Source: Bryopsis sp. KO-2023 (Eukaryota; Chlorophyta; Ulvophyceae; Bryopsidales; Bryopsidaceae). From it: DNA of 64,000 nt. Below are positions 9,101-21,063 of the stretch, in pieces. A program made the position numbers and the translations under genes. Each line of letters opens with the position of its first letter. Within the stretch, counting starts at the first letter, position 1. The notes under the pieces are model-generated. The model was not told where the DNA came from. It made no database searches and saw only the letters and a program-made list of their open reading frames with translations. The stretch covers positions 1,426,001-1,490,000 of the forward strand of contig BSYQ01000005.1 of NCBI GenBank assembly GCA_030272585.1, given 5' to 3'.

Positions 9101-9937
9101 TTAATGAGATGTGTGGGGACTAAAGTAAGGATGTCCACAGCCTTCCATCCTCAAACAGATGGACAAAGTGAAGTCAGCATTAGAACACTAGAAAATTTCC
9201 TTAGACCCTATGTGGAAGAGCATCCAGAGACATGGATACAGGGACTAGGGATGGCTGAATTTGCAGCCAATAATGCTGTCCACACATCTACAGGATACAG
9301 CCCCTTCTACTTGATGTATGGGGTGCATCCTCAGCTGCCAGGAGATCTACTGGCTGGAAAAGCTCAAGCTGAAGCAGAATCAGTGCAAGAGATGATATCT
9401 CATATGCAGGAAGTCATCAATGATGCCAAGGACAGATATAAAACAGCCCAAGAGAAGATGAGGCAGCAAACAAATAAAAGGAGAAGGGATGTACAGTTTC
9501 AAGTGGGAGAAAAGGTGTTGCTCTCCACAAAAACATTGAATTTATCAGTCTTGAAACATATTCCAGTGAAAATCAGAAGAAGATATATAGGGCCTTTTGT
9601 TATTGCTGCTGCAGTGGGGTCTGTGGCATATAGATTGGTGTTACCAGATGGATGGAAATTACATCCTGTATTTCATGTATCAAAGTTAAGAAAACTTCAG
9701 GAGAGTTCAAAGTTTCCTAGGGAGGTAATGGCACCTCCCGCAGAATTAGATTCTGAGGGAGAAGAAGAATTTGAAGTTGAGGCTGTAGTAAGACATAAGT
9801 TTTCAGGAAGGAAAAGAAGATTTTTAGTAGTCTGGAAGGGGTATCCACTTAGTGAAGCAACTTGGGAACCCCAAGACAATTTATTGAATGCATCAGAGAT
9901 CCTAGCTGATTATAAGAGGAGAGCTGGGATCAGGTAG
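6146..9937 (+). CDS. pol: Pol polyprotein of the chromovirus: protease, RT, RNase H, integrase, chromodomain
   Basis: The frame is open from upstream of the frameshift site to TAG at 9935, about 1,260 residues after the slip. Domains in order: retropepsin (AYIDTGSTANY near 6524, later ILLGLPWL); reverse transcriptase (RMCLDYRWLNKKT, active-site FIDD near 7625); RNase H (VISDASGEATGG, then FTDHQPL and LVADALSR); integrase zinc-binding HHCC ending CEVCQQMK near 8800; integrase core with Asp in TTDLVTDL, Asp in IISDRDTRF and Glu in FHPQTDGQSEVSIRTLE; and a C-terminal chromodomain (about 9766-9930: FLVVWKGYP, ATWEPQDNL). The chromodomain probably directs integration to marked chromatin. Expression as Gag-Pol by -1 frameshift is inferred from the heptamer. 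All catalytic residues I checked are present, so the protein looks functional. Confidence 0.95.
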   Translation, partial: GKLKEEASVGSAKPPDDIEMKEPTTKTPASLNDGVQETPVVAAPIATEQEAYTLDGVTPGVLIQKKKQSQKRVDKQTEATVSLPTRVERNVEGKEPVQTAVAQATAAYRGYELAGFIGAKKATAYIDTGSTANYISMDAVKELGLQYKPQETPVKFLDGTERKSVGRCYGIPFVCGKIQLSFDADVFPDSNHPILLGLPWLIHYNPKVDFKSGIITVNKGRKSVKLPLSVMPEYQLKPTGAIELSFCSSGRIKRQIEKGEIKHIIMVVIRPEDESKTGVETIPEQREGDDLQKILQEDMDPRIKEVLTQYRKVFAKDLPKGVPPVRLGHEFRIDLEEGTEPMYRPLYKLSPLELDEVKRELDYLLEMDFIEPSQSPFGAPILFVPKKDGGLRMCLDYRWLNKKTIKNRYPLPLPEEMIDRVHGAKYFTKIDLRSGYWQMPLREEDRPKTAFRSRFGHYQFKVLSFGLTNAPAQYMNMVNDIFKDMLDLFVLIFIDDLLIYSRSISEHVEHLAAVLARLQKYSLFAKATKSEICVRETDFCGFWLSKKGISAMDVKVKAIRDWKPLKTVTDVRSFLGMVSFYRRFIPDFAKIAGPLHDLTKKDVMWEWGSAQEQAFQSLKTALMGKSVLIHPNPVKDYTVISDASGEATGGVLCQDHGSGLQPIAFCSRRLSKSEQNYSVYERELLGIAYCLMQWRHYLEGCPGLVTVFTDHQPLTNFMDQKMMSRPQARWLRAGHFLSIKPKIQYIQGKLNLVADALSRSLPAEQELKVVSSLQPSTEEITLWEQATLADVEIKDIYNQVLNGERIPGHGINESGLLIYQTQDGLMKLWVPQELRMKVLTEGHDNQISGHLGIERTLELMSRKYYWNNMKKDVQEYVRTCEVCQQMKPELRAQKGLLQPIPVADKKWDQITTDLVTDLPPVDGFDSIAVFVDRLTKMVKFIPCSKTIDAPGYARIFFDHIFRNHGIPSVIISDRDTRFASKFWQELMRCVGTKVRMSTAFHPQTDGQSEVSIRTLENFLRPYVEEHPETWIQGLGMAEFAANNAVHTSTGYSPFYLMYGVHPQLPGDLLAGKAQAEAESVQEMISHMQEVINDAKDRYKTAQEKMRQQTNKRRRDVQFQVGEKVLLSTKTLNLSVLKHIPVKIRRRYIGPFVIAAAVGSVAYRLVLPDGWKLHPVFHVSKLRKLQESSKFPREVMAPPAELDSEGEEEFEVEAVVRHKFSGRKRRFLVVWKGYPLSEATWEPQDNLLNASEILADYKRRAGIR

Positions 9938-10193
9938 AAGTTAGATGCACTTTTGATTCTGTGGCTGAAGGATCAAGAATCCCAGTGACTAGGGGATGGG
10001 TTGCATAAGGGCAGTGAAGTGTTTTCTGAACTTCTGTGGGTTAAGGATTTTATGGGGATCTAATTATCCTTTCAGAAGTGCAGGGAGCTTGGGATTTGCA
10101 TCACCCTAGTTCAGAGTTACTTTTACAGAATCAGAAGGATGCATTTGATGGATACTTGGTGAGGGCACCAACTGCCCCCAGGGGGGAGGCAAT
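9938..10193 (+). other. 3' untranslated part of the chromovirus with polypurine tract
   Basis: Short non-coding stretch between pol and the 3' LTR. The purine run AGGGGGGAGG at 10180-10189, four bases before the LTR, is the expected plus-strand primer. Confidence 0.7.
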
Positions 10194-10707
10194 TGATACC
10201 AGCTGCTGACGTCCAGGGACGTCTGACGTCAAAGGCGTCATGCATCTGACGTCTGTGAAGCGTCAGATGCATCCCCGGTGAATGACAGCATCCTCCCAAG
10301 GAGGTACTACTGAACTACAGCGAGGAAACCACCGTAAGAGCACAGAGTCAAGACAGTGGTTCGATCAATCAGATTAGGACTTGTGAGACTGAGGTTCCGG
10401 GTTCGAGTCTGAGTGGGAACGTGCTTTGGTCTGGACCTGTGTGTGAGTGTGTGAGTGAGTCAGGAGTAGAACTGGCGGCTGTGAGTCAGGGTAGTTGGAG
10501 TGTTACGGGTGGTTAGTCACCCTCGGGAAAGTCGAACTGGGAGTTGAAATGATGGGACGCTTGATGTAACCTTGCTTTTCAGTGATCTGTGGTGTGACCC
10601 CGAGTCTGTGACCCGTGCGATTTTTGTGTGACCGTTCCGCCGCCGCCTCACTCTTTTCCGAGATAGGAGACGTCGCTCGCGGACGTCAGTCCTCCCGAGC
10701 GATAACA
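10194..10707 (+). repeat. 3' LTR of the chromovirus, intact
   Basis: 514 bp, TGATACC to ATAACA. Apart from about seven single-base differences seen by eye (for example near 10227, 10318-10320, 10384 and 10687) it matches the 5' LTR without its nested insert, about 98-99% identity. Confidence 0.95.
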
Positions 10708-10712
10708 AATAG

Positions 10713-12550
10713 TAATATTATACAAAAATGCACGCTTGCAAGAAAACTGTACTGAAATGAATAAACGTGGCTACCTCATCTTCGATTCTTTTCCTGGTGG
10801 AAAACTTCGTGACATCGTGACTTGTCACCATCATGTTCGGGCTGCACATTTGCTTCATTTTAGCAATGAGCCGATTGCACCTCTTAGAATCCACAACGTT
10901 CGCCACCACGAGGCCAGTGGCACTTGAGGGTCTATGTGAATTTTTTCCCCAACTGTGAATTGTTTGTGAACTTTTCTGGCTTGTAAAATTCATCACAATG
11001 ACATCATGAACCACCAACCTTACAAAAAAGAAATGTATCTCACCCCCCAAGCACTATTCAAAAAATATCCAGCCTATCAACAGCATCAAAACACCCGTTT
11101 GTTGTACTGCAACATCACAATTGTCTCCATGTAATATTGATTGATTGATTGAGTTGTCTCCACGGTTTCTTCAAATCATTAGTCTCACAAATTTTTCAAA
11201 ATTTCACCAGCGACCTATCATCCTATTGGGAAAAATGCGAACGATTACCCAAATGTGGATTTTGTGAAGGTCCACCCAAATGTGGATTTTCGCGTGAAAA
11301 GTTCTCAGGGACATCCCTACTTGCAAGTGTGGGAAAAAACTAAATTTTGCAGCCAAAAGTGTGCCACCAGAAGTCTGACAATTGACCACCGAAACAAACA
11401 ACCAATTCAAGGAAGAATCAGTGGGGAGAGTGCTGCTCTCTTTTGCTGTGGGTTAGTAATTACTGATTGATTGATTGAATTCAAGGAAGAAAAAGCCCCC
11501 TGATTAATTACTGTCCCAAATTTTCACTTTTGAGGTACATTGAACCCATTTTGCTGGCAGCTTCCGTTTGTACTGGGGAGTGACGCTGAGAAAGTGTGGG
11601 CCAGAGTATTGAGAGGCCAATACACCCGCTTGCGACTGCGAAAATTTCTAGTGCTGCTTGTGTAGAAATCTTTGGCGAAACGATAAACCCAGCACAGGCA
11701 CTGTAAGTAGATCTCCTCCGCCTTGGAGACTGGACAACGAAACGCTTGGGCGAGGTGAGATCTGTTTCCTCTTTTCGCTTCGAGAAGATATCGATCGATG
11801 CGCTCGTCGTTGTCCGAACTTTGCCGTGACGTTGAAAGTCGTACGGTGGGATCCTTTTTCGTTTCGGTTGGGGGATCTCCCGCTGGTTGAGAAAATTTAT
11901 GGCCACCAAGGGAAAAGGTTTTCGTGTCCAGTAATAGATAAGCCCGTTGTCCAACGAACGCGCGACAGTGTCCCGCATCTGCGCTGCTGTTCGGTTTTTG
12001 GTCTACTTCAGCACACGCTGTTGATTACTCACCTTTATTAGTGCTCCAGAGGGCTCCGTTTGGTGGCTAGCTCACTTGCGTTTGTGGGCGAAAAGGGACG
12101 GATTGCCGACAAGATCCGCGGCCTTGTTTCGAAAAATAGCTGGCTGGTTGCCAGGTATGGTCGCCCGAGCGCTGCGCCTCACCCGTCGCGACTCGCCAAC
12201 TTGATTGCGTTTTTCGGAGTCGTTTTCTGCATCTTCTCGTTAGTTTTCTCGCCAGCGTCTTCTCGCGGTCACTTCGCATTATCCCCATAATATTGCTGTC
12301 GATGTCCATTTGTTTTTCTTCGAACCATCCTTTTCGTGTTTCTCAATTTTGTTTTTAACCCAGCTCCAATACACGCAGGGCGAATCAGCGCTTCCCGGCC
12401 CACCGGACGCAGGATAGACGTCGACTGGCTCTTTTTTTCTAATTCTGAGTATACTTCTTCCCCGTATTTCCCCCACCTTGGGGGCAAATTCAGAAGAAGA
12501 AGAAGAAAAACTCTTCGCCAATCCTCCACTTCTGAGTTTTTTTGGGCACA
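10713..12550. other. intergenic DNA and probable promoter/5' UTR of the DCD-kelch gene
   Basis: 10713-11560 is AT-rich, with a near-direct repeat around 11246-11294 (the motif ACCCAAATGTGGATTTT twice) and short (TGAT)n tracts near 11137-11152 and 11465-11478. 11560-12550 is more GC-balanced and has several open stretches on both strands, none with a recognisable domain. I read the latter as promoter and leader of the gene starting at 12551, possibly with a leader intron. Confidence 0.4.
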
Positions 12551-15500
12551 ATGTTGGGGAGGCCGGCCACTCCACCCACCACGCCACCCTCGGCAACTTA
12601 CCACAACATGTCCCCTTGCCCCGCCTTCCGCAATCTCGGGCCCGAGCTTCTCGCGGGCGTGATTTTCACATGCACTGACGACTCCTTTGACGACTGTCTG
12701 AAAGCGGGGGTTTTCGGGCTGCCCAGAAATCATTTCCAATATGTGCAATATGTTCGGCCCAGCATGGTGTTGTTTCTGTTCAACTTCAACACCAGAGAGC
12801 TCCACGGAATCTTCAGGGCAGTCACTCAAGGAAAACTGGATGGGAGGCCGGGTGGGGTAGACTCTCACTGGGCATCAAACTTCCCTGCTCAGGTGTGGCT
12901 TTTTTTTCCTTTTTTCTTTTTTTCTGGTTGTTTTTTATTTTGCATCGCGTATTTTCTCTTTTTTTTGTTGGTTTGTATTTTGTCATCGAGCCTTTACACG
13001 ACCATCCATTCGAAAAAAAAAGAAAAGAAAAAAAAAACCTTGACAGGATTGAATAATCAAAAGGGTTGTGGTCAAGGTTGAGAAGAAGCAAAAAGCTATA
13101 TATCTCGGCAAGAAGCCCCACCGATAAAAACTTTTATGAATAAAAGATGCAAATAGAAATAATTGCTCGCCGCCATGTTCGATTGGCTTATTCCAAGAAA
13201 AATGCCAACTGTCAAAGGAGGCAGAAAAAAACATGGGAAAAAAAAAAAACATTTCATCATTATATATATATATATATATGTTCTCTCTGTTCTGTTTGCT
13301 TCGATTGCTCATGGGGTGTGGAACAGCAGTGCTTTTTTTTTAACTTCTTCCTATTGTAGCATCGGCTTTATCCAATTCTGGACCATTTTTTCAATATTCC
13401 CCCCTTGGATAACCCCGTCTCATCAAACCGCAGGAAAAATAATGGTTTGAGTTTTTGGATATGACAGGTGTATGTCGACACTTCGGATCGTTATCCTCCG
13501 CTGCCAGAAGCTGCTTTCAAGTTGGCCATCATCGATAACTACCACAGCACCAGCTCGTCTCAGTTTGCTTTCGAATTGGATACAGAACAGGTTTGTATCC
13601 AACCCCCCCCCCTCTTTGAATCCCCTGGATCCATCTGATTTTTTGTTTGTTTTTTCCCCTTCTCTTTGTTAATGTACTGCATTGAGGCTGGAAATCGCAC
13701 GTTTTTTTAAGCCTGTGCATTATGTGAAACAAGCGGTATATCAGCCTAAACCCCTATCTCAGCGAAACCCCTTAACCACATTCGATGGCCTGCTGCCTAG
13801 CTCATTTTTCGTTGTTCGAATCATCTTTTCGCCGGATATGTTTTGACTTTTCCCGACATGAACCCTTGCTACCAGGTGGCCAGGATTTCCGAACTTTTCA
13901 AAAAATTCAGCAGCGCGACTCGGGTCAGTCGATCGCCGCAACTCACACCCTTGGTGCAGAGCCCTACCCTGCCAGTGCAAGGCAATGAGTTCACCTTCAA
14001 CGACGGTGTGCTGGGAAATCGCTCCCCCAGCGGCAGTAACATTTGGGACGCTTTGAGTCCTTCAGCCTGGGGTTTGAACGAAGTCAACCCTTCGAATCTC
14101 CAGGCCGGACTTCCCGAAATCAACCATTCGAATTTGCAGGGCGGCCTCTCCGACATCAACCCTTCCACCCTCCAAGCCTTGGAAGCTGCTGCGTTGGTCA
14201 ATCAAGTGAACGCCGCTCAGCAAGTCGCAGCATTGAATGCACAGTTGGCTCCGGATCTTTCCCCGGATTTCGCAAGGGGCTATGGCAGATTTTCCACGGC
14301 AAGGAGGTCCCCTCCTCCCGTGGGAAATGTGTTTCAGGTGTGTGAAAACTGAGAAGAAAAAACCTTATATGTCGAATGGGGTTTTTGGGCAAGAGGGTGG
14401 GTGCCGGTGAATTTTTTGTTTTTTGAATGAAAGGCATCACCAAATGAAAAGAAAAGCAAGTACTCTAGTCAATTAAACATTTTGCAACCCAATATAGCTT
14501 CTGCAGGCAACAAGAAGAAAAAAAAACTTGCGAAATGGCCACATTTCAGGGACTGTTTGTTCCATTTTATGTTTTTTTGGGAAGCCCTTTCAAGGGCTAT
14601 GAATGAATCCCGAACAACGCCAAGTCATTTAAAAAAAAAGGAAAACAAAATTCAAGTGTCAAAGTTGCGGATGACACACATTCATGTATATATTTTTAAA
14701 CCAACAATTTCTTTTTTCTGAAACAATTTGGAGAAACTCTGGGTGTCTTAATTTTCTGGAAATTTTTTCAGGCAACCAGCACCCCCGTGCATGATAACTC
14801 ACCGTATGCCAGCAATCTGGAGGTTGCAGGCCTTGCTTTGAACGCTTTGGCCCAATCCCCCATGCATGCCGACACCTCACCGGTTGCTAATCAATTATGG
14901 GCGACGTTAGGCGGCGGCAGCTTGTCGCCTGTGATGGCTTCCACTCCAAACGTAAAAAAAAAAACCCTGTTTTTCTTACCTCATTTTTTTGTTGAAAAAA
15001 AAATAACTCTTGAAGTATTTCAGTTTCATATTTCTTAGAAACTGAAATCATGTCGGCCGAAACTCTTTTTGAGCATTTTCTTTTTCTGGGTGCTTTGAAC
15101 AAGGGGATATGAAAAGTCGAATTCCACGATTTGAGTTGATATGGCTGGAAGGACTGTTTGTGTTTCAGACGACAATCTTGGATCATAGCTCTGATCAAAT
15201 TCCCATGCTGTCCAAAAATAGGTCGGGACACCAAGTCGGAGCACAACCCCCACGGGTGTGTGGGGCCAGCAAACAATTTGGAGTGCCAGACCTGGAGACC
15301 CGTTCGGAGGTCTGTCATGGAGCTCCAGCCAAGTCGATGCAGTCCAACCCGGTGCAGGAACCCCGACAGAAACAACCATGGGTGTCGGCTTCCAAGACCC
15401 TGTTGCAGCATTAGCGGCCATCTCATCGATCAATCCTGAACCCACTGTCCCTTCCATTGGGGCAATCGAGTCAGAAATGGACCGAAGGGGTTGGGGTTCT

Positions 15501-18500
15501 CTGCTGGATGGCTCCGGCATGGGGCTGGTCGAATTGCGAGGAGCGGAGGAGGGCAATCAGCAGGTCGCTGCTGCGAATGCCGATCAACTGGTTACTTTCG
15601 GGAGTCTGGTGGCGAACGGGGAGCAGATCGAGGCATTGAACGAAATGAACGGCGGTGAAGAGAGGGAGGAGAACGGGGGCGAAGGAGGTAACCCGCCGCT
15701 CGATGGGGGTGCGGTGGAAACCGAAGAGTACTTTGCGATCGGGGGGGCCAAGGAGGGCTGGCAGAACGAAAAGGATTTGATCACGCACGGCTGGTCGCAG
15801 CCCCTGCCTGATGCTGCCATCAGTAAAGATACGGACGACGAGGAGGAGCCCCCCATCGAAGACAGAATGCTGGAAAGGATTTCGTCCCTCCCCAGGATTA
15901 AGACTGGCCGGGCATCGGTGGATTACACAGCAATGGTCGAGGAGGCGCTCCGTCAACAGGCGAACGGAGTGACGGAGGATAAGAGTGTGGATCCTTCTGG
16001 GAGGGAGGGGCTGCCTGGTGAGGCACAGCACAGTGGGGTAGTGGGGGGAAGCGGGGCTGAGGTTGCGAGGCCATCTGGGTTTCCACCGGCGGGAAAACAG
16101 CGTCGTGCTGTGGGATCCAGCGTGGATGCGTTGAGGAGAGTGGATGTTCCGGACTTGGTTCGACCGAATGTTGCTGGGGGTGGTCGAGAAAGGGGGACAG
16201 AAAAGCTGCAGGGAGAAAATAAAGAAGGGGGCGATGGTTCGAGGGAACCCCCTGGAGGGACGAACAGACTCCACTCAGGTTGGTGAGAATGTTTTGAAAG
16301 AGTAGATCTTTAGAAAAATCAAAAAAAAAGAAGAGGGGGGGGGGGGGAATTATTGGCTGGATGATTTTCAATCAAATTGGCCATATTTGATAGATAGCAG
16401 GGGGGGAGGGGGAAAATCAAGTATATATTCATGGGGTGATAAATTGCCAGGCAAATACGGAGGTCTGTCCCCTTTCCCCCCGGTGTTTTTTCTCGTCGCC
16501 AGGCATATTTTTCCAAATTCTGAATATGATGTTTGGACGTGGTTACGCAGGGGAGCGATCGACAGCACCGGAAGCACCGAAATTAGTTGGGGGGGTGGAG
16601 ATGTACAAGAATGCGATCGACAGTCTGTCTAGCGTGGTGCGAAGCTTGAAAGCCGAGAATGCAGAGCTGCGAAAAGACAGGGACTCCATCAAGGTCAGTC
16701 GAGGGGTGGGGAGGGGAGGGGAGGGGAGGGGAAAGCAATGAAAATGACAGGAAAATGAAAACAGGAAAATGAAAACGAAATCAAGTAAACAGTGGGAAAG
16801 GCTGGCGAAACTCAACGGCGACAATTTTTAATTTTTTTTCAGGAGTGGCCTTTGAGAATATTAATTTTTTGTTTAATCGAGAATCTTCTCTTAATTTTGT
16901 AGGTCCAACTCGAACGCTCCCAAATGCGCCTCTTTTTGATGAGGGACCAGGAAGTCAACAGCAACGGCGGCATGGCCTCCGCAAATAACCACATGTCTGA
17001 CCTGGAAGCTGCAGAGGGAGGGAGTTCTCCCACCGCGGCGGCCCCCCCTCCCCTGGAGCCTCAGCAACCCCCACATGACCTTTGGGTGATGGGTGGCATC
17101 GGGAGCAGGAAGAGAGTGTGTAGACAAATGGAGGTGTTTCAGCCGGACAGGAATGAATGGTTTGATGGTCCAAAATTGCCGATGGGGCTCTGTTACGGAG
17201 CTGCAGTTGCGCATGGACCGTATGTTTTCGTCTTGGGGGGAGTGGATACTGAGAAGCCACACAAGGAACGTGCCAACATGTGGAACATTAACCTGAAAAC
17301 TGGTGAGTTGTGTGTGGACTTTCAGCTGCACTTTTTTTTTTTTCAACTTTTTTTTTTCCTTAATTTTTTATTCAGATGCATTGTGGATCAAAGGTCTCGC
17401 GACGAAAACCCTTAATTCTTGTTTCGTTTTGCGCTTGATGGAAGTGCAATAGGTTGTTTTTCTTTTTCTTCTTCTTAAATTGAAATTGGAAAAAAGGTTA
17501 TTAATCGGAAAGCATTGGCAACGAGGTATCATCCAAACTCTACATTTTTCCTCCTCTTCTGTGTTTTTTTTATTATTATTTTTTTAAAAAGTTAATAAGT
17601 AAATGTTTTCTTCTTCTTAAATTCCGTTTTTTTTTCTGTTTTGAAAAAAACAACAAAAAAAAACAGGAATCAACTACGAATCCCCTTCGATGATGACTCA
17701 TCGGACGAAGCTGGGGGCTGCGGAAATCGGGGGCAAAATTTATGCCATCGGCGGCTGCGGAACTGGCCGGACTCTCCGAACCGTCGAAATTTATGACCCC
17801 ATGCACGATTGCTGGTTCCCTGGCCTCCCTTTGAACCACGCTCGAAGAGCTTTCGGAACCGCAGTGGTGGATGGATCCATCTACGTGGTGGGGGGAATCT
17901 CCAAAAATACTGTTGTTGACACGGTGGAAATGCTGGACCCCAGGGAGGGGAAATGGCAGGTGGTCGGGGAGCTGTCCGAATCCAGGGGGGCGCTGGCGTG
18001 CGCTCCGATCCGAGGGAATTTGTTGGTCATGGGGGGTTACAATGATGGAAATGTGCTGAAAACGGTGGAAATGCTGGATGTGAGGTGAGTCGGGGGGCCG
18101 TTTTCTCTTCTAGAATCAGTTGGAAATGACCTCGTTCATAGATCATGAAGCGTTTTTGTGAAAAAAAATCGTGGACAAAACAGTATGTGTGGGGGTGTGG
18201 AGATATATGTATATATATATACATATACATATTTTTTATTTATTTTTTGCATATATGCATTCCTTTCGAAAGAGCTTTGCTTCTTTTTTTTTTCTTCGCC
18301 TGTTGGTTTTAACACTGGGCATGATGAGGGGCCACCGCCCGTGACGCATGTATACATATTTATGTGTTTTTTAATGATGGAATGCGAAAAAAAACGGCAG
18401 GGCAAGAAGCAGTGTTGCCGTCCCGAATATGAGGCAAGGCCGGAGCTACTGCACAGCCACCACGATCGGGGGCGAAATTTTTGTGGTGGGGGGTCGAGTC

Positions 18501-18641
18501 AGCGTGGACGATAATAACGAAGAACTGGCAGAGATGGAGCGGTTCGACATCGAGGAAATGGCTTGGAAAGATAGGGCTGTCGCTGGGCAGCTGGGCACCA
18601 GGGCGTTTCACGCAGCTTGTGCGGTCAAACGAGAGGCTTGA
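12551..18641 (+). CDS. DCD-domain protein with coiled-coil linker and C-terminal kelch propeller
   Basis: Proposed exons: 12551-12892, 13468-13590, 13876-14337, 14772-14951, 15219-16278, 16503-16693, 16903-17302, 17667-18084, 18401-18641. All phases join, giving about 1,138 residues. Residues about 30-155 form a DCD (Development and Cell Death) domain: AGVIFTCTDDSFDDCL, GVFGLPRNHFQYVQYV, LFLFNFNTRELHGIF, FPAQV, then PLPEAAFKLAIIDNY after the first intron. A long Gly/Ser/acidic linker (exons 3-5) and a short coiled coil (VVRSLKAENAELRKDRDSI) follow. Residues about 847-1135 carry six kelch units marked by Gly-Gly pairs (VMGGI, VLGGV, AIGGC, VVGGI, VMGGY, VVGGR), predicted to fold as a beta-propeller. 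DCD-kelch proteins are known in plants and linked to stress and cell-death responses; the propeller probably binds partner proteins. Exon 5 could start at 15169, but that frame stops early. The exon 6 start could also be 16551. Confidence 0.85.
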
Positions 18642-20862
18642 GAATTTTTAGGGAAGGCAAAAAAAAATTACAAATTAAAAGAGTGGGGAAATTGTTTGTT
18701 TGCCTGGAGAGTGGAGGTGGCAGGGTTTTTTGGGGGTTTTTTTTAACCTTGGGAAATTTGTCTGGTTGCCTTTTTTTTCTTTTTTCGTTTTTTACGCACA
18801 TGTTTTTAAGCATGGATTTGGGTATTACTTCGTCGGCGTTTTTTGTTTCTTTCTTTCCTTTTGTTTTTTTCATTCCTTTTTTTTTTCCTTTAACAAAGTT
18901 CTTTTGTTCGACGTTTTGTCATTTTGTTTTGGCGAAGTACCATTTTTTTTAAATACCGCTTTTGGGGGTATTTTTTTTTTGTTTTTTTCCGTCAACAGTT
19001 ATTATATCGTGCACAAGGTGGAGCTTGAAAAAAAAAAAAAAGGGATTGAAACAAAATAACCCCATATAACGATGCATAGGTTTTGGTTTTTTTTTCAAAA
19101 TTTGAAAGGGAAAGGAAAGACAAGCAGCAGCCACGCATTGTCAATGTGTGGGGGAATATAGCTTTTGAAAAAAAAGGGGGGAAAGGGAAAAAGGAAAAGA
19201 CTGGGGGAGGTGGTAAAAAGAAAAATGGAAAACAGGAGGTCCCTCATGGAAAAATGAAAAAGGGGAAAAAAAAAAAAAAGAGAAAATGGAAAACAAAAGG
19301 TTCCGCATGGAAAAGCGAAAGCAAGGAAAAAAGGAAAAAGAAAATTAAAAAAAGATATAAAGAAGGGGAAGGAAGAAAAAAAGAGTTGATTCCTTTTTTT
19401 GTTTTTGTTTTTGACAAAGAATTGGGAATGTGTTGCAAGCAGGGGAAAAAAAAAAGTCAAAACTCTCTCTCCACCCTAAAAAGAAAAAGCAAAAAAAAAA
19501 AAAAGAACTTTTGAAACATTTTTTCCTGTGGCCTTTTTTTTTTTCTTTTTGCAGGTAAATCAAATCACTTCTGTTTCTTTTTTAGAATTTATTTTTTCTT
19601 GTTGGAAGATAACTACAAAGAGCTGGAAGAAGAAAAATTAAAAGGGAAAAAAAATAGGACCTCTTTCACGAGTTGGTCGATGGATTTCTTCAACACACGT
19701 TCGCTTTTTTTTTCTGCTTATTATTAACGACAAGAGAGAGAGAGAGAGGGGGGGGGGGGGGGGTAAAGGAAAAAAATAAGAAAAAAAAAGAGGGAAAAAA
19801 AAACTGAGAGGGAAATCAGTAAACACAAGGTCAATGTTTGAGGATAGGGGGAAAATTAAAAGGAGTGAGCCCATAAAAAAAATTGGAGAAAACAGGGGGA
19901 ATTTTTGGGGGAATTTTGGGGGGAGGTGGGGGCGGAAGGTCTAAAAATGGAAGGGTAAAAGGATTTTGGTAGTGTTTTGATGGGGTTCCGGGGGGGGGAA
20001 GGACGGAGGGGTGGTCATGGTGAGTGTGTGCTTTCTTTGCCTGTGATTTCCTTTGGAAAATCTTTTTGTGGAAAAAATGAACAATTTTGCAGGAGGGGGA
20101 GCAAAAAAAGCCAGCTAGGTCCAAAAAGGACACCACCATTGTGGGGGATTGGGTTCCAAGGTTTTTCTTAAAAGGAAATTGGGAGAATTTCGGGGAAAGG
20201 TCAACCCGATGAATTGTGTGCTGGGTGGCTTTCCTTTTTCCTTTTTTTTTTCTGATTTTTTCTCCGAACTGGGAAGAATTGAAAAAAAAACAAATAAGCC
20301 CATCTCCGGAGTCTTGGTTAGATAACCAATAACCGATATGTTTTGTGGGAATGTTAGGTTTATTTCTTCCTCCCCGATGAAAGCGAAAGGGTCGAAATAA
20401 TTTTGTTGCTGTCGAGAAATTCAGGGGCAAAATCTTCAGCGACAAAGTTTGAATAGGGAAATCAGTTGTGGCAGAGAAAAAAAAAACGAAAAGAGAACAT
20501 CGAACCAGGTTTATATTGTCCTTTGTTACATTTGGGGGTGGAGGGCTTCAGGGGTTTTATTTTGGGGAGCGGTCGAAAAACATCAAAGTGGGGTGTATGA
20601 GTTGGCTAGTGGTTCAGATATTCTTTTTTATATGCCTTTCAGTTTTCTACCTTTTTTTCTGGGGTTTTTTTATTCCGTTTTTTTTTTTTTTTCTTTGAAC
20701 TTTTTTTCTGTTCTTTTTTTTTTTTTGCTTTTGTGATTTTTTTTTCTTTTATGATTTTTTTTTTCTTTTACATCGTTGTTTCTTCCTTTTTCATTTGTTT
20801 TCTTTTTCTTTTCTTTTTTTTTTATTTTGGTCGTGACGCATTCAGAGAGGAGACCGACGTGG

Positions 20863-20900
<38 letters not shown>

Positions 20901-21060
20901 AAGAACAATTGGGTAGAAAAAATTATGAATTTGTTGGAGGTTTTTTTTTTTGAATGCGTGGAAGGCGATGAAAAGAAGGGAAAAAGAAGGAAAAAATATA
21001 TTTCTCTGTTCAGCGTCACTGGTTTGTTTATATACATCATTCCATGATATGAAACAGTAA
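18642..21060. other. low-complexity intergenic DNA
   Basis: More than 2 kb of T-, A- and G-rich homopolymers and imperfect (GGGAAA)-like tracts, including long A/T runs near 20690-20900 and an (AG)n-poly-G patch at 19735-19763. The first part is presumably the 3' UTR of the kelch gene. Open stretches here are made of Phe/Lys/Gly runs and are not credible genes. Confidence 0.7.
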
Positions 21061-21063
21061 GTC

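Larger units (their letters stand above)
654..10707 (+). mobile_element. full-length Ty3/gypsy chromovirus, with a DNA transposon nested in its 5' LTR
   Basis: The element has two 514-bp LTRs (654-3437 once the nested insert is removed, and 10194-10707). Both begin TGATACC and end ATAACA. AATAG is duplicated at 649-653 and 10708-10712, the 5-bp duplication expected of a Ty3/gypsy integrase. Inside are a primer-binding site, gag, a pol frame in the order protease, reverse transcriptase, RNase H, integrase, chromodomain, and a purine-rich tract before the 3' LTR. The terminal chromodomain places it among the chromoviruses. Reading frames are intact, and by eye the LTRs differ at about seven positions, so insertion is fairly recent. 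The split 5' LTR has probably disabled this copy's promoter. Confidence 0.95.

Noticed and set aside
11508-12041. Overlapping open frames of about 130-156 codons on both strands upstream of the DCD gene
   Set aside because: No recognisable domain, neither strand clearly better, and position fits a leader/promoter.
15169-15218. Exon 5 of the DCD-kelch gene starting at 15169
   Set aside because: With the preceding phase it reaches TAG at 15412; starting at 15219 keeps a 353-codon exon open.
18610-21060. Many Phe-, Lys- or Gly-rich open frames
   Set aside because: Products of T, A and G homopolymers with no protein-like composition.
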